This document shows positions 8,529 through 18,147 of a stretch of DNA of 64,000 bases, piece by piece. A program made the translations under genes and the position numbers. The stretch covers positions 1-64,000 of the forward strand of contig NZ_BMUI01000019.1 in the NCBI RefSeq assembly GCF_014650115.1, read 5' to 3'. Origin of the DNA: Streptomyces olivaceoviridis (GTDB lineage: Bacteria; Actinomycetota; Actinomycetes; Streptomycetales; Streptomycetaceae). Numbering within the stretch: the first letter of the stretch is position 1; each line of letters opens with the position of its first letter. The notes beneath the pieces were generated by a model. The model was not told where the DNA came from and searched no databases. It saw only the letters and a program-made list of their open reading frames with translations.

Positions 8529-9569
8529 ATGACACAGCTGACGAGCCGCAGAGGACTGCTCTTCGGGACCGCCGCCGTCTCCGCCGGTGCCTTCCTCGCG
8601 GGGTGCACGAGCAACGAGACGAAGGACGAGAAGACGGCCGCGAACGCGCAGCCGGCCGCCGAGGACAAGCCCGGCAAGCACGTCACCATCGGCTTCGCCG
8701 GACCCCAGGCCGACCACGGCTGGCTGAACGCCATCAACGACAACGCCAAGAACCGGGCGAAGAAGTACGCCGACGTCACCCTGGAGATCACCGAGGGTTC
8801 CAACGACACCGCCCAGCAGATCGGCCAGATCGAGACCCTGATCAACAAGAAGGTCGACGTCCTGGTCGTGCTGCCCGCCGACGGCAAGGCCCTCACCCAG
8901 GTCGGCCTCAAGGCGATGCGCGCCGGCATCCCGGTCGTCAACCTGGACCGCATCTTCGACTCGGCGCAGGCCTACCGCTGCTGGATCGGCGGCGACAACT
9001 ACGGCATGGGCCTCAACGCCGGGCACTACATCGGCGAGAAGCTCAAGGACAAGCCGGACGCCCGGGTGGTCGAACTCGCCGGCCTGGACAACCTGGAGCT
9101 GACCAAGCAGCGCACCCAGGGCTTCGACGACGCCTTGAAGAACTACCCGAACATCAAGAAGGTGGCCCGGCAGGCTGCCGAGTTCACCGTCGAGTCCGGC
9201 CAGGCCAAGATGGCGCAACTCCTGCAGGCACAGCGGAAGTTCGACGCCCTGTGGAACCACGACGACGACCAGGGCGTGGGTGCGCTGCGCGCCATCCAGC
9301 AGGCCGGGCGGGACGACTTCCTGATGGTCGGCGGCGCGGGCGCCCTCTCCGCGTTCCAGGCCATCAAGCAGGACGACGGCGTGCTCAAGGCGACCGTCCT
9401 GTACCCGCCGACCATGGCGGCCTCCGCCATCGACCTGGCCCGCGCCCTCGGCCAGGGCAAGGGCGTCGGCGGTCTCGCCGAGTTCGAGATCCCGGCGTCC
9501 CTCACCCTCTACTCCGCCGTGGTCGACAAGACCAACGTCGACCGCTACATGCCCACCGGCTTCCGCTGA
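8529..9569 (+). CDS. sugar ABC transporter substrate-binding lipoprotein
   Basis: The ATG at 8529 follows GAGGAAAGG. The 346-residue protein begins with a Tat-like RRGLLFG and a lipobox LAGC, so it is probably exported and lipid-anchored through that Cys. The mature part has the periplasmic-binding-protein type 1 (ribose-like) pattern: HVTIGFAGPQADHGWLNAI, VDVLVVLPADGKAL, and GIPVVNLDRIF. It captures the sugar for the importer upstream. Later genes point to a glycoside, cyclitol or keto-sugar as the ligand, but that is inferred. Confidence 0.92.
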   Translation: MTQLTSRRGLLFGTAAVSAGAFLAGCTSNETKDEKTAANAQPAAEDKPGKHVTIGFAGPQADHGWLNAINDNAKNRAKKYADVTLEITEGSNDTAQQIGQIETLINKKVDVLVVLPADGKALTQVGLKAMRAGIPVVNLDRIFDSAQAYRCWIGGDNYGMGLNAGHYIGEKLKDKPDARVVELAGLDNLELTKQRTQGFDDALKNYPNIKKVARQAAEFTVESGQAKMAQLLQAQRKFDALWNHDDDQGVGALRAIQQAGRDDFLMVGGAGALSAFQAIKQDDGVLKATVLYPPTMAASAIDLARALGQGKGVGGLAEFEIPASLTLYSAVVDKTNVDRYMPTGFR

Positions 9570-9635
9570 GCCGGCCCGCCCGCACCCCCCACCGCGCCAC
9601 GACGAACGCGCCCCGACGACGAGGAGGACGAGCGC

Positions 9636-10931
9636 ATGGAACAGCCGCAGCAGTCAGCCGGCCCCGAGGCCGCACCGGAGACGGCACCCGGGGTCGCACC
9701 GGACGCGGCACCGGGGACGGCACCGGACGCGGCACCCGGAGCCGGGAAGCCACCGCTGCGCGTCGGCATGGTCGGCTACGCCTTCATGGGCGCCGCCCAC
9801 TCCCAGGGCTGGCGTACCGTGGGCCACGTCTTCGACCTGCCCCGCCGGCCGGTGCCGGCCGTGCTCTGCGGACGGGACGGCGCCGCCGCCCGGTCGGCTG
9901 CCGAGCGGCACGGCTGGGCCGCCGTGGAGACCGACTGGCGCGCGCTGGTCGCCCGGGACGACATCGACCTCGTGGACATCTGCACCCCCGGTGACAGCCA
10001 CGCCGAGATCGCCGTCGCCGCGCTCGCCGCCGGCAAGCACGTCCTGTGCGAGAAGCCCCTCGCGAACACGGTCGCCGAGGCCGAGACCATGACGCGCGCG
10101 GCCGAGGAGGCGTACGGGCGCGGGCAGGTGGCGATGGTCGGCTTCAACTACCGCCGGGTGCCCGCGACCGCGTTCGCCCGCCGGCTGGTCGCCGACGGCC
10201 GGCTCGGCACGCTGCGGCACGTCCGGGTGACGTACCTCCAGGACTGGCTGGCCGACCCCGCCTTCCCGCTGACCTGGCGGCTGCGTAGGGAGCACGCCGG
10301 TTCCGGCGCGCTCGGGGACCTGGGCGCGCACATCGTGGACCTCGCCCAGTACCTGGCGGGCGAGCCGCTGGCCGGGGTGTCGGCCCTGACGGAGACCTTC
10401 GTCCGGGAGCGCCCGCTGCCCGGCGGCCCGAGCCGCGGTCTGGCGGCCGGGTCCGGGACGGACACCCCGGGCGTGAGCACCGGCACGGTCACCGTGGACG
10501 ACGCCGCCGTGTTCACCGGCCGGTTCGCCTCCGGTGCCCTCGCCGCCTTCGAGGCCACCCGGTACGCCACCGGCCGCAAGAACGCCCTGCGCATCGAACT
10601 CAACGGGGAGCGCGGCTCGCTCGCCTTCGACCTGGAGCGGCTGAACGAGCTGTGGTTCCACGACGCCACCGGACCCGGCGCCGAGGCGGGCTTCAGCCGC
10701 ATCCTCGTCACCGAGCCCGAGCACCCGTACCTGGACGCCTGGTGGCCGCCGGGCCACGGCCTCGGCTACGAGCACACCTTCGTCCACCAGGCCCGCGACC
10801 TGGTCCACGCCATCGCCGCGGGCACCCGCCCCGACCCCTCCTTCGCCGACGGGCTCCAGGTGCAGCGCGTCCTGGCGGCGGTGGAGGAGAGCGCCGAGAA
10901 GAACTCCGTCTACACGCCCGTCGCGGGCTGA
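9636..10931 (+). CDS. Gfo/Idh/MocA-family NAD(P)-dependent oxidoreductase
   Basis: The ATG at 9636 follows GAGGAGG. The 431-residue protein opens with an unusual low-complexity stretch of about 35 residues (repeats of APDAAPGTAP type). The Rossmann motif VGMVGYAFMG follows, then CEKPLAN, the typical Gfo/Idh/MocA motif, and the C-terminal beta-sheet domain. These enzymes oxidise or reduce sugars and cyclitols, often at C3 of a glycoside. It follows the importer and precedes an isomerase, so a role in turning over the imported sugar is likely. The repeated N-terminal tail is probably dispensable for catalysis. Confidence 0.9.
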   Translation: MEQPQQSAGPEAAPETAPGVAPDAAPGTAPDAAPGAGKPPLRVGMVGYAFMGAAHSQGWRTVGHVFDLPRRPVPAVLCGRDGAAARSAAERHGWAAVETDWRALVARDDIDLVDICTPGDSHAEIAVAALAAGKHVLCEKPLANTVAEAETMTRAAEEAYGRGQVAMVGFNYRRVPATAFARRLVADGRLGTLRHVRVTYLQDWLADPAFPLTWRLRREHAGSGALGDLGAHIVDLAQYLAGEPLAGVSALTETFVRERPLPGGPSRGLAAGSGTDTPGVSTGTVTVDDAAVFTGRFASGALAAFEATRYATGRKNALRIELNGERGSLAFDLERLNELWFHDATGPGAEAGFSRILVTEPEHPYLDAWWPPGHGLGYEHTFVHQARDLVHAIAAGTRPDPSFADGLQVQRVLAAVEESAEKNSVYTPVAG

Positions 10932-10945
10932 AGGAGGCCGCCCCC

Positions 10946-11944
<999 letters not shown>

Positions 11945-12038
11945 CCCTTCCTGTCGGTTGGTTCACGACTCCGGGACGACGGCGCGTCCCGGCGTATCCA
12001 CCCGCCCCGTACAACCAGCCCCACTCTGGAGGCCTTTC

Positions 12039-14525
12039 GTGCACGGGAACGATCGCTCCACCCGCAACGGAACCAGCAGACCACGCCTGCGCAAGGCGCT
12101 CGCCCTGTTCGGCGGCGCCCTGCTCGCGGGCGCCACCCTCACCCTCACCTCGCCCCAGGCCGGCGCAGCCGTCGCCGACCAGGACCCGGCCGCGGCGGCC
12201 GAGGACTTCCAGCAGGTCACCCTCGCCAAGGGCGAGGCGGAGACCGGGGAGCCGATGTCGCTCGCCGTCCTCCCGGACCGCTCGGTCCTGCACACCTCCC
12301 GCGACGGCGAGCTGCGCCTGACGGACGCGGCCGGGAACACCAGGATCGCCGGCAAGCTCGCCGTGTACTCCCACGACGAGGAGGGTCTGCAAGGCGTCGG
12401 CGTCGACCCCGACTTCGCGACGAACCGTTTCATCTACCTCTACTACGCGCCCCCGCTGAACACCCCGGCGGGTGACGCGCCCGAGACCGGCACCGCCGCC
12501 GACTTCGCCCCCTTCGACGGCGTCAACCGCCTCTCCCGCTTCGTGCTGAACACCGACGGCACCCTGGACACGGCCAGCGAGAAGAAGGTCCTCGACGTCC
12601 CCACCACCCGCGGCCTGTGCTGCCACGTCGGCGGTGACATCGACTTCGACGCGGCCGGCAACCTCTACCTGTCGACGGGCGACGACACCAACCCCTTCCA
12701 GTCGGACGGCTACACCCCGATCGACGAGCGCGCGGACCGCAACCCCGGCTTCGACGCCCAGCGCACCTCGGGCAACACCAACGACCTGCGCGGCAAGATC
12801 CTGCGCATCAAGGTCAACGCCGACGGCTCCTACTCCATCCCCGACGGCAACCTCTTCCCGCCCGGGACGGACAGGACCCGGCCCGAGATCTACGCGATGG
12901 GCTTCCGCAACCCGTTCCGGTTCAGCGTCGACAAGGAGACCGGCATCCTCTACGTCGGCGACTACGGCCCCGACGCCGGCGCCGCCGACCCCCAGCGCGG
13001 CCCGGCCGGACAGGTCGAGTTCGCCCGGGTGACCAAGCCGGGCAACTTCGGCTGGCCGTACTGCACCGGCGCCAACGACGCCTACGTCGACTACGACTTC
13101 GCGACCAAGACCTCCGGTGCCTCCTTCGACTGCTCCGCCCCGAAGAACACCTCCCCGCACAACACCGGACTGACCGACCTGCCGCCGGCCCAGCCCGCCT
13201 GGATCCCCTACAACGGCCCGTCGGTCCCCGAGTTCGGCGACGGCTCCGAGTCCCCGATGGGCGGCCCGGTCTACCACTACGACCCCGCGCTCGACTCGCC
13301 GGTCAAGTTCCCCGAGGCCTACGACGGCGACTTCTTCGCCGGTGAGTTCGGCCGCCGCTGGATCAAGCGCATCACCAGCGACGCGGACGGCACGGTGCGG
13401 TCCGTCAACAGCGTGCCCTGGACCGGCACCCAGGTGATGGACATGGCCTTCGGGCCGGACGGCGCGCTGTACGTCCTCGACTACGGCGTCTCCTGGTTCG
13501 GCGGCGACGAGAACTCGGCGCTGTACCGCATCGAGAACGCCACCGACGGCCACTCGCCCGTCGCCCAGGCCGCGGCGAGCCGCACCTCCGGCCAGGCGTC
13601 GCTGAAGGTCCAGTTCTCCTCACAGGGCACGAGCGACCAGGACGGCGACGCGCTCACCTACAGCTGGGACTTCGGCGACGGCACGCGGTCGACCGACGCG
13701 AACCCCGCGCACACCTACCGCAAGAACGGCACCTACACGGCGACCGTGACCGCGAAGGACCCCTCGGGCCGCACCGGCGGCGCCAGCGTGCAGATCGTCG
13801 TCGGCAACACCGCGCCCACGGTGGTGCTCCAGACCCCGAAGGACGGGCAGCTCTTCAGCTTCGGTGACGCCGTTCCCTTCACCGTGAAGGTGACCGACCC
13901 CGAGGACGGCCGCCGGATCGACTGCGCCAAGGTCAAGGTCACCTTCGTCCTCGGCCACGACACCCACGGCCACCCGCTCACCTCCGCCACCGGCTGCACC
14001 GGCACCATCCAGACCAGCGCCGACGGCGGCCACGACGAGGACGCCAACATCTTCGGCGTACTGAACGCCGAGTACACCGACAACGGGGGCGGCGGCCAGG
14101 CCGCGCTCACCTCGCACGACCAGAGCGTCCTCCAGCCCCGCCACCGCCAGGCCGAGCACTTCGGCAACAGCTCCGGCGTCTCGGTGATCGCCAAGGAGAC
14201 GGCGCACGGCGGCAGGACCGTCGGCGACATCGACAACGGCGACTGGATCTCCTTCACCCCGTACGTCCTGGACAACGCCAAGAAGATCACCGCGCGCGTC
14301 TCCTCCGGCGGCGCGGGCGGCACCCTGGAGGTCCGGGCCGGCTCGGCGGGCGGCACCCTGCTCGGCAAGGCGACCGTGCCGGTGACCGGCGGCTGGGAGA
14401 CCTTCCAGGACGTCCAGGCCGACCTGTCCCGCGCCCCGCGCGGCACCACCACGCTCTACCTGGTGTTCAAGGGCGGCGACGGAGCCCTGTTCGACGTCGA
14501 CGACTTCACCTTCACGACCGGCTGA
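12039..14525 (+). CDS. secreted PQQ-type sugar dehydrogenase with PKD and CBM-like domains
   Basis: The GTG at 12039 has CTGGAGG just upstream; the in-frame ATG at 11958 has none. The 828-residue protein has a Sec signal (about 1-44), then a glucose/sorbosone-dehydrogenase (GSDH) propeller (about 55-500, e.g. LQGVGVDPDFATNRFIYLYY, GDIDFDAAGNLYLSTGDD and YAMGFRNPFRF). A PKD domain (about 506-592, LTYSWDFGDG), a linker domain (593-700) and a C-terminal CBM6-like domain (about 702-828, RQAEHFG ... GDIDNGDWISF) follow. GSDH enzymes oxidise sugars outside the cell with bound cofactor; the accessory domains suggest polysaccharide or cell-surface binding. The next gene starts 12 bases downstream. 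Confidence 0.9.
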   Translation: MHGNDRSTRNGTSRPRLRKALALFGGALLAGATLTLTSPQAGAAVADQDPAAAAEDFQQVTLAKGEAETGEPMSLAVLPDRSVLHTSRDGELRLTDAAGNTRIAGKLAVYSHDEEGLQGVGVDPDFATNRFIYLYYAPPLNTPAGDAPETGTAADFAPFDGVNRLSRFVLNTDGTLDTASEKKVLDVPTTRGLCCHVGGDIDFDAAGNLYLSTGDDTNPFQSDGYTPIDERADRNPGFDAQRTSGNTNDLRGKILRIKVNADGSYSIPDGNLFPPGTDRTRPEIYAMGFRNPFRFSVDKETGILYVGDYGPDAGAADPQRGPAGQVEFARVTKPGNFGWPYCTGANDAYVDYDFATKTSGASFDCSAPKNTSPHNTGLTDLPPAQPAWIPYNGPSVPEFGDGSESPMGGPVYHYDPALDSPVKFPEAYDGDFFAGEFGRRWIKRITSDADGTVRSVNSVPWTGTQVMDMAFGPDGALYVLDYGVSWFGGDENSALYRIENATDGHSPVAQAAASRTSGQASLKVQFSSQGTSDQDGDALTYSWDFGDGTRSTDANPAHTYRKNGTYTATVTAKDPSGRTGGASVQIVVGNTAPTVVLQTPKDGQLFSFGDAVPFTVKVTDPEDGRRIDCAKVKVTFVLGHDTHGHPLTSATGCTGTIQTSADGGHDEDANIFGVLNAEYTDNGGGGQAALTSHDQSVLQPRHRQAEHFGNSSGVSVIAKETAHGGRTVGDIDNGDWISFTPYVLDNAKKITARVSSGGAGGTLEVRAGSAGGTLLGKATVPVTGGWETFQDVQADLSRAPRGTTTLYLVFKGGDGALFDVDDFTFTTG

Positions 14526-14537
14526 GAGGAGCGGCAC

Positions 14538-15857
14538 ATGCGCACAGTGACCGCCGTCGCGACGGCCGCGCTGCTCCTCGGCTGCGCCGCCGCACCGGCC
14601 GCGTCGCACGACGCGGACGACACCAAGCGGGTGCTGGTCTTCTCCAAGACGGCCGGCTTCCGGCACGACTCGATCCCCGACGGCGTCGCAGCGGTACGGC
14701 AGCTCGGCGAGAGCGGCGGCTTCACGGTCGACGCCACCGAGGACGCGGGCGCGTTCACCCCGTCCACCCTGCGGCGCTACGACGCCGTGGTGTTCCTGTC
14801 GACCACCGGGGACGTCCTCGACAGCGCCCAGCAGACGGCGTTCGAGGACTACGTCCACCGCGGCGGCGGCTACGTCGGCGTCCACGCGGCGGCCGACACC
14901 GAGTACGACTGGGCGTTCTACGGCGGCCTCGCCGGCGCGTACTTCCAGTCGCACCCGGCGATCCAGCCGGCCACCGTGCGGGTCGAGGACCGCGCCCACC
15001 CGGCGACCTCGGGGCCGGCGCGGACCTGGAACCGGACCGACGAGTGGTACAACTACCGCTCCAACCCCCGGGACCGGGCCCACGTCCTCGCCTCGCTCGA
15101 CGAGTCGTCGTACACCGGCGGCACCATGAACGGCGACCATCCGATCGCCTGGTGCCAGGAGTACCAGGGCGGCCGGGCCTTCTACACCGGCGGCGGCCAC
15201 ACCAAGGAGTCGTACGCGGACCCGGAGTTCCGCCGGCATCTGCTGGGCGGGATCCGGTACGCGATCGGCGCCGTCCAGGCCGACTGCCGGCCGGAGACCG
15301 GGTACACCGCCCTGTTCGACGGTGACTCGCTCGACGGCTGGCGACAGGCCGGCCCCGGCTCCTTCACCCTGTCCGACGACGGCACGCTCACCTCGTCCGG
15401 CGGGATGGGCCTGCTCTGGTACGCCGGCCGGAGCTTCGGGTCGTACTCCCTGAAGCTCGACTGGAAGACGGCCGGCGACGACAACTCGGGCGTGTTCGTG
15501 GGCTTCCCGCCCTCGGACGACCCGTGGTCGGCCGTGAACAACGGCTATGAGATCCAGATCGACGCCACCGACGTCCCGGAGAAGACCACCGGGTCCGTCT
15601 ACGGCTTCCGGTCCGCCGACCTGAAGAAGCGCGACCGTGCGCTGAACCCGCCGGGGGAGTGGAACACGTACGAGATCCGGGTCGAGGGCGAACGCCTGCG
15701 GATCTGGCTCAACGGCGTGAAGATCAACGATTTCACCAACACCGATCCGGCCCGGAGTCTCACCGACGGGCACATCGGCATCCAGAACCACGGGGCCGGT
15801 GACGAGGTGTCCTTCCGCGACATCCGGATCAGGGAACTGCCCGCCAAGGGCCACTGA
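14538..15857 (+). CDS. secreted ThuA-like / DUF1080 (3-keto-disaccharide hydrolase) fusion
   Basis: The 439-residue protein starts with a signal ending in LLLGC, a possible lipobox. Residues about 30-245 are a ThuA-like, glutamine-amidotransferase-fold domain (VLVFSKTAGFRHDSIPDG, GGYVGVHAAADTEYDW). Residues about 252-437 are a DUF1080 domain (TALFDGDSLDGWRQAG, GYEIQIDATD), the fold of 3-keto-disaccharide hydrolases. ThuA proteins are linked to disaccharide 3-oxidation. This gene is therefore the best marker that the cluster handles 3-keto-glycosides. It lies 12 bases after the secreted dehydrogenase, and a hairpin follows it. Confidence 0.9.
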   Translation: MRTVTAVATAALLLGCAAAPAASHDADDTKRVLVFSKTAGFRHDSIPDGVAAVRQLGESGGFTVDATEDAGAFTPSTLRRYDAVVFLSTTGDVLDSAQQTAFEDYVHRGGGYVGVHAAADTEYDWAFYGGLAGAYFQSHPAIQPATVRVEDRAHPATSGPARTWNRTDEWYNYRSNPRDRAHVLASLDESSYTGGTMNGDHPIAWCQEYQGGRAFYTGGGHTKESYADPEFRRHLLGGIRYAIGAVQADCRPETGYTALFDGDSLDGWRQAGPGSFTLSDDGTLTSSGGMGLLWYAGRSFGSYSLKLDWKTAGDDNSGVFVGFPPSDDPWSAVNNGYEIQIDATDVPEKTTGSVYGFRSADLKKRDRALNPPGEWNTYEIRVEGERLRIWLNGVKINDFTNTDPARSLTDGHIGIQNHGAGDEVSFRDIRIRELPAKGH

Positions 15858-15862
15858 ACGGC

Positions 15863-15894
15863 GGCGGGCGGGAGACGCCGGACTCCCGCCCGCC
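15863..15894 (+). terminator. hairpin between sugar cluster and ebo-type operon
   Basis: GGCGGGCGGGAG (15863-15874) pairs with CTCCCGCCCGCC (15883-15894) across an 8-base loop, 5 bases after the ThuA/DUF1080 stop. It probably ends or attenuates the upstream transcript, which makes 15.9 kb a natural border between two transcription units. Confidence 0.7.
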
Positions 15895-15980
15895 GTCACC
15901 ACCTCCGCACGCCCGAACCCCCCACGTACGGCGTCATCCCCCACCGCTCCCGGTGCCCGCGCTCGTCAAGGAGGCTGCCC

Positions 15981-17105
15981 ATGTCCGCGCCCCCCGCCCG
16001 TTCCCCGCGTGTCGGCGTCTGGCTGATCGGGGCCCGCGGCTCCGTCGCCACCACCGTGGTCGCGGGCTGCGCCGCGCTGACGGCGGGCCTGCACCGGCCG
16101 ACGGGTCTGATCACCGAGGGCCCGGCGTTCGCCGGCAGCGGCCTGCCCGCGCTGTCGTCCCTGGTCTTCGGCGGCCACGACACCACGGACTGCCCGCTGC
16201 CCAAGCGCGCCGAGCAACTCGCCGCCGGCGGGGTCCTCCCGCCCGGCCTCCCCACGGCCGTCGCCGCCGAACTCGCCGCCGCCGACCGGGACATCAGGAG
16301 CGGCGGCCCCCTTCCCGGTGACACCCGCACCGCCGAGGAACTGATCACCGCCTTCACCGAGGACCTGCGCGACTTCGTACGACGCCACGGTCTGGCCCGC
16401 GCGGTGGTGGTGAACGTCGCCTCCACGGAGCCGGCCGCGACCGGTACGTCCCTCCCGCCCAGCTCCCTCTACGCGGCGGCAGCCCTGCGCGCCGGCTGCC
16501 CGTACGTCAACTTCACCCCGTCGACCGGGCTGCACCACCCCGCGCTCGCCGGCCTCGCGGCCTCCAGCGGGCTGCCGTACGCCGGCCGCGACGGCAAGAC
16601 CGGGCAGACGCTGCTGCGTTCCGCCCTCGGCCCGATGTTCGCCCAGCGGGCACTGGACGTGCGGGCCTGGTCCGGCACCAACCTCCTCGGCGGCGGGGAC
16701 GGCGCCGCCCTCGCCGACCCGGCCGCCGCGGCGGCGAAGAACGCCGGCAAGGAGCGCGTCCTCGCCGACACCCTCGGTACGGTCCCCGAGGGCGGGGTCC
16801 ACATCGACGACGTACCGGCGCTCGGCGACTGGAAGACCGCGTGGGACCACATCGCCTTCGACGGCTTCCTCGGCACCCGCATGGTCCTCCAGACCATCTG
16901 GCAGGGCTGCGACTCGGCCCTGGCGGCGCCCCTGGTCCTGGACCTGGCCCGCCTGACGGCCCGCGCCCACGAGACCGGCCGCGCCGGCCCGCTCACCGCC
17001 CTGTCCTTCTACTTCAAGGACCCGACGGGCACCGCCCCGGCGGCCCTGGCCGACCAGTACACCGCGCTCCTGCGCTTCGCCCACGACCTGGGAGACCCCG
17101 AGTGA
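15981..17105 (+). CDS. inositol-3-phosphate-synthase family protein (ebo operon)
   Basis: The ATG at 15981 follows AAGGAGG. The 374-residue protein matches the myo-inositol-phosphate-synthase family: a Rossmann start WLIGARGSVATTVV, a region YVNFTPSTG, the GKTGQTLLRSAL motif near residue 204 followed by SGTNLLGGGDG, and LSFYFKDPTGT near the C-terminus. Family members cyclise a hexose phosphate with NAD. It is the first gene of a tightly coupled operon and overlaps the UbiA-like gene (GTGA). A housekeeping inositol synthase would not be expected here, so a special cyclitol is more likely. This is inference. Confidence 0.85.
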   Translation: MSAPPARSPRVGVWLIGARGSVATTVVAGCAALTAGLHRPTGLITEGPAFAGSGLPALSSLVFGGHDTTDCPLPKRAEQLAAGGVLPPGLPTAVAAELAAADRDIRSGGPLPGDTRTAEELITAFTEDLRDFVRRHGLARAVVVNVASTEPAATGTSLPPSSLYAAAALRAGCPYVNFTPSTGLHHPALAGLAASSGLPYAGRDGKTGQTLLRSALGPMFAQRALDVRAWSGTNLLGGGDGAALADPAAAAAKNAGKERVLADTLGTVPEGGVHIDDVPALGDWKTAWDHIAFDGFLGTRMVLQTIWQGCDSALAAPLVLDLARLTARAHETGRAGPLTALSFYFKDPTGTAPAALADQYTALLRFAHDLGDPE

Positions 17106-18055
17106 GCGCGGTACCGAGCCGCACGCACAACCACGTCCGGCACGAGCCCGGCGAACCGGCACCGGGCGCACCGGACAGCCGCGTGCCGTGCTCCCCCGGT
17201 CGCTCGCGGTCCGGCGGTCGGCTGCGGGCATGGGCCGAACTGCTGCGGTTGCCCGCCCTGTTCACCGTTCCCGGGGACGCGCTCGCCGGAGCGGCGGCCG
17301 TGGGCGGCCGGCCGGGGCGCCGGTGCCTGCTCGCCATCGGTTCGTCGCTGTGCCTGTACGAGGCCGGGATGGCGCTGAACGACTGGGCCGACCGAGCCGA
17401 GGACGCCGTGGAGCGCCCGCACCGGCCGCTGCCGTCCGGCAGGGTCCGGCCCGCCGCCGCCCTCACCGCGGCCTGTGCCCTCACAGCCGCCGGGCTCGCC
17501 CTGGCCGCCCGCGCGGGGCGCCCGGCGCTGGCGGTCGCCACCCCGCTCGCGGCCACCGTGTGGTCGTACGACCTCCTGCTCAAGCGGACCCCGGCGGGCC
17601 CGGCCGCGATGGCCGCCGCCCGCGCCCTGGACCTGCTGCTCGGCGCCGCCGCCGGTGCCGGACGCGTCCGGCCGGCCCTGTCGTCGGCGGCCCTGCTCGG
17701 CACCCACACGCTCGCGGTCACGGCCGTCTCGCGGCAGGAGACCCGCGGCGGCTCTCCGCTCGCCCCGCTCGCCGCGCTGGCCGCCACCGGTGCGGTGACC
17801 CGGCTGCTCCCCGACCGCCCGCTCACCACCGCGCTCGCCCTCGGCTACGCCACGACCACGGCCCGCCCCTACCTCCACGCCTCCCTCAACCCGTCACCCC
17901 CGCTCACCCAGCGCGCGGTCGGCGCCGGCATCCGCGCCACGATCCCGCTCCAGGCCGCCCTCGCCGCCCGCGCCGGAGCCGGTGCGACCGCCCTCATCAC
18001 AGCGGCCCTCGGCCCACTGGCCGCCCGCGCGGCGAGAAGGGTGAGCGTCACATGA
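17102..18055 (+). CDS. eboC: UbiA-family prenyltransferase-like membrane protein (EboC-like)
   Basis: The GTG at 17102 overlaps the previous stop by 4 bases; 317 residues. After a polar Pro/Arg-rich head of about 40 residues come several hydrophobic segments. The first UbiA Asp motif is intact: NDWADRAEDAVERPHRPLPSG from residue 93 (split here only for reading). The usual second DxxxD motif is not evident; at the matching place near residue 210 the sequence reads VSRQETRGG. That replacement is, as far as I recall, a trait of EboC-like proteins. UbiA enzymes transfer prenyl groups inside the membrane. With only one Asp motif, activity is uncertain. Confidence 0.8.
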   Translation: MSAVPSRTHNHVRHEPGEPAPGAPDSRVPCSPGRSRSGGRLRAWAELLRLPALFTVPGDALAGAAAVGGRPGRRCLLAIGSSLCLYEAGMALNDWADRAEDAVERPHRPLPSGRVRPAAALTAACALTAAGLALAARAGRPALAVATPLAATVWSYDLLLKRTPAGPAAMAAARALDLLLGAAAGAGRVRPALSSAALLGTHTLAVTAVSRQETRGGSPLAPLAALAATGAVTRLLPDRPLTTALALGYATTTARPYLHASLNPSPPLTQRAVGAGIRATIPLQAALAARAGAGATALITAALGPLAARAARRVSVT

Positions 18056-18147
18056 GCCTCGTCCCCGCCCGCCGGGGCGACAACGCCGTCACCGTCACCG
18101 TCACCGCAGCCCCCGGGCGGTCGGTCAGGGAAGGGAGCGCCGCGTGA
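18052..18147 (+). CDS. possible 31-residue peptide, coupled to both neighbours
   Basis: An ATG at 18052 overlaps the UbiA-like stop (ATGA), and the TGA at 18145-18147 overlaps the GTG of the next gene (GTGA at 18144-18147). AGAAGGGTG lies at a suitable distance upstream. The peptide reads MSLVPARRGDNAVTVTVTAA and ends with RSVREGSAA. No domain is seen and it is too short for codon statistics. The double overlap continues the coupling chain of the operon, which is the main argument that it is translated. Alternatively it is chance spacer sequence. Confidence 0.4.
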   Translation: MSLVPARRGDNAVTVTVTAAPGRSVREGSAA

